6,110 nt of DNA from Lachnospiraceae bacterium UBA3632. Its GTDB lineage: Bacteria; Bacillota; Clostridia; Lachnospirales; Lachnospiraceae. Below are positions 1 through 5,467 of the stretch, one piece after another. Within the stretch, counting starts at the first letter, position 1, and each line of letters opens with the position of its first letter. The stretch spans positions 1-6,110 of the forward strand of contig DFKZ01000084.1 in the NCBI GenBank assembly GCA_002373975.1, written 5' to 3'. The position numbers and the translations under genes were made by a program. The notes beneath the pieces were generated by a model, which made no database searches, had not been told where the DNA came from, and saw nothing but the letters and a program-made list of their open reading frames with translations.

Positions 1-746
1 TTGGCAGCAAAGTATACGAGCGCGGACTTAAAAAACTCGGAAAAGAAAAAAACTGGGACAAGTATGATGCAATCCTTGGCTTTGCCGAATGGGGATTGAC
101 TAGGGACGATATCGGAAAGGACATCGATGACGAGGTGTTTGGCCTGATCGAAAGCACAGGCTTCAAAATGCTGTGCGGTGAACCGTTATTGCTGAGGAAT
201 CTGGTCAAATTGGGATACGGTCAGGAAGAAGTCGTAAAAAGAGAGATGGACAGTGTTCTTAAACTCATCAAGGAGGACGGCGGATTTGGGTGCATCAGCA
301 CCAACAAAAAGATCAATGATCCTAGGAAACCGCATAAGAGTTGCGCTCGACTGACGGTTGAATACCTTTTGCTGGCTGCGGAACTATCGCTTAAAGGTTA
401 CAGGCCGGAATGCGCTGATGCCTTGGTACATTATTTTGCCAAAAGAAACATTTTCTACCGGACAGATGATATGCAGACGCCCATGGTAGATGTGATGTTA
501 GGGACCTTCTTTCCGCCCGATCCCATAAAAATCGGAGCACATCAGATTGTATATGCTCTGCGTGTACTGGGATGCGAGCCGGATTCGGAAGCCATGCAGG
601 CCGGGTACAAATTGCTGGATCAGCACAGGCTGGAGAATGGCAGATATGTACTGACGGCGTCAAAAAGCGTACCTGCATTCAAGGTCGGAAACGTCGGAGA
701 AGAGAATAAGTGGGTAACACTATATGCCTACATGGCGCGGGAATAA
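1..746 (+). CDS. Prenyltransferase/squalene-cyclase-like alpha/alpha-toroid repeat protein, 5' end missing
   Basis: The frame is open from base 3 to the TAA at 744-746, giving 247 residues. The TTG at 96 is only an internal codon; the true start lies left of the window, so the gene is partial. The protein shows repeated helix-pair units that end in a Gly-rich turn: a Leu-rich helix, 'LGYG', a helix, then E-D-G-G-F-G (273-290), and again 'LGCEP', a helix, then E-N-G-R-Y (633-647), closing with K-W-V-T-L-Y-A (708-728). This spacing is typical of the toroid fold shared by protein prenyltransferase beta subunits and squalene/terpene cyclases. Bacterial cytoplasmic members are mostly of unknown function. 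I see no DxDD or other cyclase acid motif, so an enzyme role is not supported. No signal peptide or membrane segment is visible in the part present. Fold assignment is from pattern only; function unknown. Confidence 0.72.
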   Translation, partial: GSKVYERGLKKLGKEKNWDKYDAILGFAEWGLTRDDIGKDIDDEVFGLIESTGFKMLCGEPLLLRNLVKLGYGQEEVVKREMDSVLKLIKEDGGFGCISTNKKINDPRKPHKSCARLTVEYLLLAAELSLKGYRPECADALVHYFAKRNIFYRTDDMQTPMVDVMLGTFFPPDPIKIGAHQIVYALRVLGCEPDSEAMQAGYKLLDQHRLENGRYVLTASKSVPAFKVGNVGEENKWVTLYAYMARE

Positions 747-760
747 GGAAAGATAAGCGC

Positions 761-838
761 ATGATCTGTAAATACGGAGCAGCGGATCATTACAAGGATC
801 TCGCAATCGGAAGATCGAAGGATGGCATCGCGTTGTAA
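761..838 (+). other. 25-codon ORF, possible gene remnant, unassigned
   Basis: An ATG at 761 preceded by AAGGAAAG (about 746-753) opens a 25-codon frame ending with TAA at 836-838. The peptide contains Y-G-A-A-D-H-Y-K-D-L-A-I-G-R-S-K-D-G, which has the feel of a piece of a larger folded protein rather than random sequence. The same frame is also open upstream of the ATG, overlapping the end of the toroid gene. It may be the worn end of a lost gene or chance. I cannot name a family. Confidence 0.2.
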
Positions 839-862
839 AACAAAACACAGGTAAAAGGCGAT

Positions 863-891
863 CTGAGATTTATGCAAAGAATGATTATAAT
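863..891 (+). promoter_or_regulatory. Candidate sigma-A promoter for the kinase gene
   Basis: A perfect -10 hexamer TATAAT lies at 886-891. Exactly 17 bases upstream is CTGAGA (863-868), which matches TTGACA at 4 of 6 positions. Transcription would start near 898, leaving a leader of about 35 bases, largely AT-rich, before the kinase TTG. It is the only good promoter match in the 747-932 gap and suggests the kinase is transcribed separately from the toroid gene. Confidence 0.5.
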
Positions 892-918
892 CGATCACTA
901 TATATATAAATGTTATAC

Positions 919-926
919 GGGGAGGT
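919..926 (+). promoter_or_regulatory. Ribosome binding site that fixes the TTG start of the kinase gene
   Basis: GGGGAGGT ends 6 bases before the TTG at 933, a strong Shine-Dalgarno at normal spacing. An in-frame TGA sits directly before the TTG (930-932), so no earlier start is possible, and no other start codon lies close to this site in frame. Confidence 0.85.
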
Positions 927-932
927 ATCTGA

Positions 933-1922
933 TTGAAGAAAGTACTTGAACAGTTGAAACACCTTTACAACCTGGAAGATTGCATTTTTACCCCGGTTTC
1001 CGACCATGAAGGCGGTCGGAACCGGATCTTTATTGTCAGCCGGGACGGGATCAAGCAATATGTTCTTCGTATCTCGGACATCGGGGACCGCAGCGAGGCC
1101 GACTATCTCGGCGAAACAGAGTTTGTCCGTTATCTTGCCGAAAACGGTGCGCCTGTGGCGGATGTGATCCCGAGTGTGAACGGCAGGCTTGTTGAAGATA
1201 TTGATACGGCTACGGTTTTTATTTCTCTTTTTGAATATGCCAAAGGAATGCTCCTTGCGGATAATGGCTACCGTTACCGGGAAGGAGCACCTTTGAGTGA
1301 ATATTTCTATAACACCGGCAAGACTCTGGGCGCGATCCACAGGCTTTCCAGATTATATACGCCGCTTCATCCGCGCACGGATTATTTTGACAAGTATAAT
1401 ATGACATGCCTAAACAGACTGATCCCTGACGAATACGGTGAATTGAAGAAGGCGATAACCAAACGTCTGGACGCATTTCATGCGCTCCCGAAGGATTCAA
1501 ACTGCTATGGCCTGGTTCACTTTGATTTCAGCGATGGCAATTACCATGTCGACCTGGATACGGGCGCGATCAAGGTATTCGATTTTGACAACTGCATGAA
1601 CTGCTGGTATATGTTTGACCTTGCCAACCTCTGGATCCACAATGAAGGCTGGACAAGGCAGGAAAACGATCCGGTCAAGCGCTTCGAACTGATGCAGCAA
1701 TGCTTCGAACTTCAATTGCTGGGCTACAGGAGCGAAACAGATATTCCGGAGGAGATGCTTAAGAAGCTGCCGCTGTTTATCGATATGGTGCTGATCGAGA
1801 ATATCGTTGATGAGTTTGAATGCTGTGAACGAGAAGGCGAAGAGCTTGATTACGAAGATATTGAGGGTGCCGCACGCTGTCTCATCGGATCGATACCGTA
1901 TGCCGGATTAGGGCAAAGCTGA
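933..1922 (+). CDS. Aminoglycoside phosphotransferase (APH)-fold small-molecule kinase
   Basis: This 329-residue protein is a kinase-like phosphotransferase of the APH/choline-kinase superfamily, close in length and layout to the SrkA / homoserine-kinase-II-like group (about 320-350 residues). The N lobe has a Gly/Arg-rich nucleotide loop (residues about 23-33) and a strand with Y-V-L-R in the place of the ATP-binding residue, then G-E-T-E-F-V-R-Y-L for helix C. The catalytic loop is H-F-D-F-S-D-G-N (196-203), the HxDxxxxN motif, with D198 as likely base and N203 as metal ligand. F-D-F-D (216-219) supplies the metal-binding Asp (D217). Both motifs are intact, so an active ATP-dependent kinase is expected in the cytoplasm. 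The substrate cannot be read from sequence: antibiotic, amino acid, sugar or protein are all possible, and a resistance role should not be assumed. The start is TTG, fixed by the ribosome binding site at 919-926 and an adjacent upstream stop. It appears monocistronic. Confidence 0.9.
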   Translation: MKKVLEQLKHLYNLEDCIFTPVSDHEGGRNRIFIVSRDGIKQYVLRISDIGDRSEADYLGETEFVRYLAENGAPVADVIPSVNGRLVEDIDTATVFISLFEYAKGMLLADNGYRYREGAPLSEYFYNTGKTLGAIHRLSRLYTPLHPRTDYFDKYNMTCLNRLIPDEYGELKKAITKRLDAFHALPKDSNCYGLVHFDFSDGNYHVDLDTGAIKVFDFDNCMNCWYMFDLANLWIHNEGWTRQENDPVKRFELMQQCFELQLLGYRSETDIPEEMLKKLPLFIDMVLIENIVDEFECCEREGEELDYEDIEGAARCLIGSIPYAGLGQS

Positions 1923-1932
1923 ATCGACGTAA

Positions 1933-2037
1933 ATGATAAGGACGAATGTTAAATCCGGAAAAGGTTGCCTGAAGAAAACAACACCGAAACAGTTAGGCAG
2001 ATTTCCAAGTGTTGATGAAGCACTTCGGGATGATTGA
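1933..2037 (+). other. 34-codon ORF before the HAD gene, small gene or remnant
   Basis: An ATG at 1933 opens a 34-residue frame ending with TGA at 2035-2037, 15 bases before the HAD start. The peptide is basic in its first two thirds (K-K-T-T-P-K-Q) and ends L-G-R-F-P-S-V-D-E-A-L-R-D-D, an acidic amphipathic tail that looks like a real protein C-terminus. No convincing ribosome binding site precedes the ATG, so it may be the worn end of a lost gene rather than an expressed peptide. I do not recognise the family. Confidence 0.28.
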
Positions 2038-2052
2038 AAGGGGATTGTACAT

Positions 2053-2718
2053 ATGAGTATCAAAGCATTTTTTGTGGATTTTTATGGAACCATCGTACAC
2101 GAAGACGGTGAAGTGATCAAAAAGATCACGGATATCATATGCAAAAGCGGAAGAGTGGAAGATCCTTCGGAAGTGGATACATTCTGGTGGAAGGATTTTC
2201 AGACCATGTTTATGAATTCCTTTGGTGAAAGCTTTGAAACACAGAGGGCTCTGGAGGAAAGATCATTAGTACATACTTTGGAGCGCTTCGGTTCCGATGC
2301 CGATGCAAAAGAACTGAGCAATATGATGTTCGCCCATTGGGTCAAACCGCCGATCTTTGAAGAATCGAAGGAGTTTTTCGAAAAGAGTCCTCTGCCGGTA
2401 TATGTGGTTTCTAACATTGATACTTCCGACGTCTTACAGGCGATCGCATATCATGATCTGCATCCGGCGGGAGTGTTTACTTCCGAGGATGCAAAGAGTT
2501 ATAAACCGGGGAAAGGATTATTTGAACTTGCATTGAGCTCAAGCGGTCTGTCACCGGATGAAGTGATCCATATCGGTGATTCCGTCAGCAGTGACGTGCA
2601 TGGCGCGGCAAAGGTCGGGATCAGAGCCCTGTGGCTGAACCGCTTCGGAAAGAGTATTCCTGAAGGTGTGGAGAGTATTACCCGGCTTTCAGAGGCGTTT
2701 GACAGGATAGGGGAATAA
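2053..2718 (+). CDS. HAD-superfamily hydrolase, DFYGT subtype
   Basis: The protein has 221 residues, a normal length for a HAD hydrolase with a helical C1 cap (about residues 15-95). Motif I is V-D-F-Y-G-T (8-13), with D9 as nucleophile. The second Asp of the usual DxDGT is Tyr (Y11), as in L-2-haloacid dehalogenases. Motif II is V-V-S-N-I-D with S120, motif III is S-Y-K-P with K151, and motif IV is G-D-S-V-S-S-D with D176 and D181. Motifs II-IV are of the phosphatase type with a complete Mg site, so a phosphate-ester substrate is still plausible but without the standard general acid. The name 'dehalogenase' is not justified by Y11 alone. The ATG at 2053 is preceded by AAGGGGA (2038-2044) at good spacing. 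No signal peptide is seen; cytoplasmic. Gene debris lies directly after its stop. Substrate unknown. Confidence 0.9.
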   Translation: MSIKAFFVDFYGTIVHEDGEVIKKITDIICKSGRVEDPSEVDTFWWKDFQTMFMNSFGESFETQRALEERSLVHTLERFGSDADAKELSNMMFAHWVKPPIFEESKEFFEKSPLPVYVVSNIDTSDVLQAIAYHDLHPAGVFTSEDAKSYKPGKGLFELALSSSGLSPDEVIHIGDSVSSDVHGAAKVGIRALWLNRFGKSIPEGVESITRLSEAFDRIGE

Positions 2719-2722
2719 TAAC

Positions 2723-2916
2723 GGACGCGGGGCGCATGATAAGCATTTGGAGAATGCCTAGCATATGCAAAGAAAATTGCTGAGCAGGAAAACTGTTATA
2801 AAATGATGTTGCTTACCGGATCAAAGAAAGCGGAGACGCTGCATTTCTACGAGCAGGCCGGATATAACAGCAGTGACAAAATGGCTTTCATACAATGGAT
2901 AGGGATGGATAAGTAA
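2723..2916 (+). pseudogene. GNAT N-acetyltransferase remnant, 3' part with a frameshift
   Basis: Only the C-terminal third of a GNAT acetyltransferase can be read. From 2723 one frame gives G-R-G-A-H-D-K-H-L-E, matching the acetyl-CoA loop (R-G-x-G type) and the start of the following helix. At about 2750-2754 one base is missing. The next frame then gives C-L-A-Y-A-K-K-I-A, N-C-Y-K-M-M-L-L-T-G, and F-Y-E-Q-A-G-Y (2845-2865), the usual GNAT strand-5 region and tail helix, ending in TAA at 2914-2916. Restoring one base between GAG and AA gives the expected L-E-E-C-L. There is no start codon with a ribosome binding site and no room for the N-terminal 90 or so residues, because the HAD stop is at 2716-2718. 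This is a dead gene fragment, probably left when the region was rearranged. Confidence 0.75.
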
Positions 2917-2933
2917 TTTATGAGATCGTGCTT

Positions 2934-2960
2934 TGGTTTTGATAATGGAAGAAAAAACCA
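2934..2960. repeat. Short inverted repeat in the gap before the fic gene
   Basis: TGGTTTT (2934-2940) and AAAACCA (2954-2960) are exact reverse complements with a 13-base loop. The stem is AT-rich and is followed by TCTCTTCTC rather than a run of T, so it is a poor intrinsic terminator. It could weakly end transcription from the HAD gene or be chance. Confidence 0.25.
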
Positions 2961-2995
2961 TCTCTTCTCGTATAAGTTTAAGAATAGACAATGAA

Positions 2996-3024
2996 TTGAT
3001 TTACTACCTAAAAAATGATAAACT
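2996..3024 (+). promoter_or_regulatory. Candidate promoter of the fic gene
   Basis: TTGATT (2996-3001, 4 of 6 to the -35 consensus) and TAAACT (3019-3024, 4 of 6 to the -10) are 17 bases apart. The -10 is preceded by TGA, the extended -10 form. Predicted transcription start is near 3031, about 27 bases before the ATG. The promoter sits inside the inverted repeat at 2999-3037, so binding there would block RNA polymerase. Confidence 0.45.
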
Positions 3025-3037
3025 TTAGGTAGTAAAT
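2999..3037. promoter_or_regulatory. Perfect 14-bp inverted repeat, candidate operator of the fic gene
   Basis: ATTTACTACCTAAA (2999-3012) and TTTAGGTAGTAAAT (3024-3037) are exact reverse complements separated by 11 bases. Each arm is itself a partial palindrome (TTTA-N5-TAAA), so each could bind one protein dimer, with arm centres about 24 bp apart. One arm lies in the spacer of the candidate promoter and the other over the predicted start of transcription, a classical repressor layout. The downstream protein carries a C-terminal winged helix, making autoregulation a natural hypothesis. A hairpin in RNA is unlikely if transcription starts near 3031, since only part of one arm would be transcribed. 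Confidence 0.6.
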
Positions 3038-3057
3038 TTGTATATGGAGGAAATGAT

Positions 3058-4107
3058 ATGCACAGATATGATTATTCGTTTCTGAAAAAATCTGTTCCCG
3101 GCAATATAGTCGGATTGACAGATATCATATCGGATCTCAGGTCAAAAGAAGAGTTTCGTAAACTTCAATATAGCGAAACATTTGAAATCTTGCGCCATAA
3201 AGCAATTGTTGAATCTGTTAAAGGCAGTAATGCAATTGAGGGAATTGTTACCACAGATGCAAGGATAAAGGATATTGTGGATGGTGCAACTCCTGTGACG
3301 CATGATGAAATGGAGATATCGGGGTATAAGGATGCACTTAATCTGATACATACAGAACAAGCGAATCATGATATTAAAGAGGAAACGATCCTTTCTTTTC
3401 ACAGGATGCTTTTGGCTCAGACAAATCCTCGTGAAGCCGGCAAATATAAAACGAGCGATAACTTTATCATGGAAATCAGACCGGACGGAAGCAGGCATGT
3501 TCGATTTAAGCCTGTTTCTGCCGAAAAAGTAAGCGAAGAGATGGAACAGCTTCTTTTGGCATATTATGATGCAAGACAGGATTATGAGATTTCACCGCTT
3601 TTACTTATTCCATGTTTTGTTCTGGATTTCTTATGCATTCACCCTTTTATGGATGGTAATGGTCGAATTTCCAGATTACTGACGGTTCTGCTTCTATATA
3701 AGTCCGGTTATGACATCGTAAAATACATTTCATTTGAAGGACAGATCAACAAGTATAAGGACAGTTATTATGAGGCACTTAGGGTGTCATCTGACAAATG
3801 GCATGAGAATGAAAATGACTATGTTCCGTTTATTGTGAATTTCCTACAGGTCCTCTATAAGTGCTTCAAAGATCTGGATGAGTCCTTTACGGATATTTCT
3901 TTGAAAAAGGCAAAGAAGTCCGAGAGAGTTGAGAGTATTTTGATGGGAGCGATAGTACCGGTATCAAAGCAGGATATTATTGCAAAACTTCCGGATGTTA
4001 GCGTAAAAACAGTTGAACTGGTTCTGGGTAAGATGCTTAAGGATAATAAGATCAAAAAGATCGGAACATATAAAGATGCCCGGTATATGAGAAATACTGA
4101 CATATAG
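3058..4107 (+). CDS. Fic-domain protein, class II, with C-terminal winged helix
   Basis: Fic enzymes transfer AMP, or less often another nucleotide moiety, to a hydroxyl side chain of target proteins. This 349-residue protein has the full catalytic motif H-P-F-M-D-G-N-G-R-I-S-R (195-206), with H195 as base, D199 for metal, and N201, R203 and R206 for phosphate binding. The N-terminal region contains S-N-A-I-E-G (57-62), matching the inhibitory helix motif [S/T]xxxE[G/N]. E61 would hold the enzyme off, so this is an intramolecularly controlled class II Fic that needs no separate antitoxin. The T-N-P-R-E-A-G-K-Y segment (about 122-130) leads into the flap that positions targets. Residues about 285-345 form a winged-helix domain ('SKQDIIAKLPDVSVKTV' then a basic wing). 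The ATG at 3058 follows GGAGG (3046-3050) at 7 bases. The gene is more AT-rich than the kinase gene upstream. Target protein unknown. Confidence 0.95.
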   Translation: MHRYDYSFLKKSVPGNIVGLTDIISDLRSKEEFRKLQYSETFEILRHKAIVESVKGSNAIEGIVTTDARIKDIVDGATPVTHDEMEISGYKDALNLIHTEQANHDIKEETILSFHRMLLAQTNPREAGKYKTSDNFIMEIRPDGSRHVRFKPVSAEKVSEEMEQLLLAYYDARQDYEISPLLLIPCFVLDFLCIHPFMDGNGRISRLLTVLLLYKSGYDIVKYISFEGQINKYKDSYYEALRVSSDKWHENENDYVPFIVNFLQVLYKCFKDLDESFTDISLKKAKKSERVESILMGAIVPVSKQDIIAKLPDVSVKTVELVLGKMLKDNKIKKIGTYKDARYMRNTDI

Positions 4108-4250
4108 TTTCTTGCCCACGTAACAGAACGTCGAAACTTGTGTCCTAATTACGAGGGACAAAAAGAGACAAAACTCTTGAAAATGGCTTAAAATGGGCAT
4201 TTGTGATAGTTGATATGTTTCCACGCACGGACAAAAGGAGAAAAATCGGT

Positions 4251-4319
4251 ATGATAAGATTGAAACAATTCACAAATAGTCCGGAGAAAGAGGTTTATTA
4301 TGAAAGCGGAAATGGATAA
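4251..4319 (+). other. Possible 22-codon leader ORF overlapping the hydrolase start
   Basis: AAAAGGAG (4233-4240) lies 10 bases before an ATG at 4251. The frame runs 22 residues to TAA at 4317-4319, so it overlaps the first 20 bases of the hydrolase gene in another frame. The ribosome binding site is better than average, which allows translational coupling. The peptide is short and its final codons are forced by the hydrolase frame, so chance cannot be ruled out. It could also be what remains of a longer upstream gene. Confidence 0.3.
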
Positions 4320-5316
4320 GGATTTCAGAGGGAATGCATATATCGTTCACAATGATGTGGTGATTTTGAGTTACAGCGGTGGATTTGCAGATCTGGCGAA
4401 TGAGATACCGAATACTCTTAATACAAGATTTGCAACTGCATCCATGGGTAAAACATTTGTTGCCGTGGGAATCCTTCAGCTGATCGAAGCCGGAAAACTA
4501 AAATTTGAAGATACTCTGGGGGATATCCTTGATATCAATTTGAAAAGCATTGATCCGGGGATTACGGTAGAACAGCTGTTGAATCATACATCAGGTGTTC
4601 CGGATTATTTCGATGAGTCAGTCATGGATGATTACGAGGCGCTTTGGACAGATTATCCTAATTACAGAATTAGACATAATAAGGACATGCTCCCGCTGTT
4701 TATAGAGAAACCCATGATGTATCCGAAGGGTGAGAGATTTCAATATAATAATTCCGGGTATGTACTGCTCGCTCTGATCATGGAAAAGATTACGGGTTTA
4801 GATTTCGACATATATCTGAAAAGAAATGTTTTCGATCCGTGTGGTATGGATTCTACTGGATACTTCGAATTTGATAAACTGCCGGCAAAATGTGCAAACA
4901 GCTATATCTATTGTCCTGATACAAAAGATTATCGCACAAATATTTATTCCGTTGGTGCCAAAGGTACCGGTGACGGAGGAGCATTTGTTACGGTAGAGGA
5001 CATTGTAAAGTTCTGGAAAGGACTGATCGGGCATAAGCTGCTTTCTGAGAAAATGGTATCGGCGATGTTTTCCAAACAAAGTGGTGATGGGAAAGATCCT
5101 GAAGAGGGATACTATGGATACGGAGTATGGATCATCGACAATCCAGATGGACAGGACTATGTGTATATGCAGGGCTGCGATGATGGAGTGAGTGCAATCT
5201 CTGAATACAATCCTAATAATGGAATGATCACCGTTATTCTCAGTAATTACGGTGATAATGTGTGGTCGAGAATGAGGAAAATCCGGGAGGAAGTGTATGA
5301 TTGTTCCGAGAAATGA
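4300..5316 (+). CDS. Beta-lactamase-fold serine hydrolase (class C / esterase-like)
   Basis: The 338-residue protein belongs to the serine beta-lactamase / penicillin-binding-protein-like hydrolases (the group containing AmpC, EstB-type esterases and D-aminopeptidases). The three active-site elements are visible: S-M-G-K (48-51) with nucleophile S48 and K51; Y-N-N (149-151), the YxN motif; and K-G-T-G (221-224), in the place of the KTG/HxG box. 'LLNHTSGVPDYF' after the first motif and 'FQYNNSGYVLLALIMEKITG' around the second are classical for the family. No signal peptide is present: the N-terminus is charged (MKAEMDKDFRGNA) and leads straight into the first strand, so the enzyme is likely cytoplasmic, unlike true cell-wall or antibiotic-degrading members. 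A peptidase or esterase role is more likely than beta-lactam resistance. ATG 4300 follows AAAGAGG (4287-4293); upstream in frame there is a stop at 4261-4263 and no other start. The stop is TGA at 5314-5316. Confidence 0.93.
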   Translation: MKAEMDKDFRGNAYIVHNDVVILSYSGGFADLANEIPNTLNTRFATASMGKTFVAVGILQLIEAGKLKFEDTLGDILDINLKSIDPGITVEQLLNHTSGVPDYFDESVMDDYEALWTDYPNYRIRHNKDMLPLFIEKPMMYPKGERFQYNNSGYVLLALIMEKITGLDFDIYLKRNVFDPCGMDSTGYFEFDKLPAKCANSYIYCPDTKDYRTNIYSVGAKGTGDGGAFVTVEDIVKFWKGLIGHKLLSEKMVSAMFSKQSGDGKDPEEGYYGYGVWIIDNPDGQDYVYMQGCDDGVSAISEYNPNNGMITVILSNYGDNVWSRMRKIREEVYDCSEK

Positions 5317-5463
5317 GAGGAAAAGTGGTTAATCAATGAAACTGCAGTTGAGACGGTAGTCTGCTTGGGTAAGAATTTTTCGATGCCGAAAGATTATATT
5401 CAAATTGGAATTGATGCGGAGGATTACTATAGAATCAAAGAATCGGAGAAGAAATCGGGGTAA
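5317..5463 (+). other. Small ORF or remnant between the hydrolase and DinB-like genes
   Basis: Directly after the hydrolase TGA the same frame stays open for 48 codons to TAA at 5461-5463, 4 bases before the DinB-like ATG. The peptide reads convincingly as protein from T-V-V-C-L-G-K-N-F-S-M-P-K-D-Y onward, with I-Q-I-G-I-D-A-E-D-Y-Y and a charged tail. Start options in frame are TTG 5365 and ATG 5383, neither with a clear ribosome binding site. A well-placed ATG at 5336, after GAGAGGAAAAG, is out of frame and stops after 7 codons. This suggests either a frameshifted small gene that once began at 5336, or a small partner gene coupled to the DinB-like gene. I do not recognise the family. Confidence 0.35.
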
Positions 5464-5467
5464 GTTT

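Noticed and set aside
96..746. TTG at 96 as the start of the toroid-fold protein
   Set aside because: The frame is open to the left edge with protein-like sequence (for example 'KNWDKYDAILGFAEWG') and no ribosome binding site precedes the TTG, so the gene begins outside the window.
763..896. Cluster of six GATC sites in 134 bases
   Set aside because: GATC is also common in the kinase gene nearby, so this is likely compositional rather than an origin or methylation-controlled site.
885..1340. 151-codon open frame on the minus strand inside the kinase gene
   Set aside because: It lies opposite a gene with complete kinase motifs, has no recognisable domain, and is explained as a shadow of that coding frame. 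The same holds for the other minus-strand frames in the window.
3058..4107. Fic as the toxin of a two-gene toxin-antitoxin pair
   Set aside because: The inhibitory motif S-N-A-I-E-G is within the same protein and no small antitoxin gene lies next to it, so a self-inhibited class II Fic is the better reading.
4141..4160. TGTCC/GGACA hairpin as a terminator after the fic gene
   Set aside because: The stem has only five pairs and is followed by an A-rich stretch instead of a run of T.
4108..4188. 26 open codons in frame after the fic stop (TAG), as an extension of Fic
   Set aside because: The winged-helix domain is already complete, and the extra peptide shows no domain-like pattern.
5314..5463. 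TGA readthrough or selenocysteine making a longer hydrolase
   Set aside because: The hydrolase already has the full family length at TGA, no recoding hairpin is apparent, and the downstream peptide better fits a separate small ORF or remnant.
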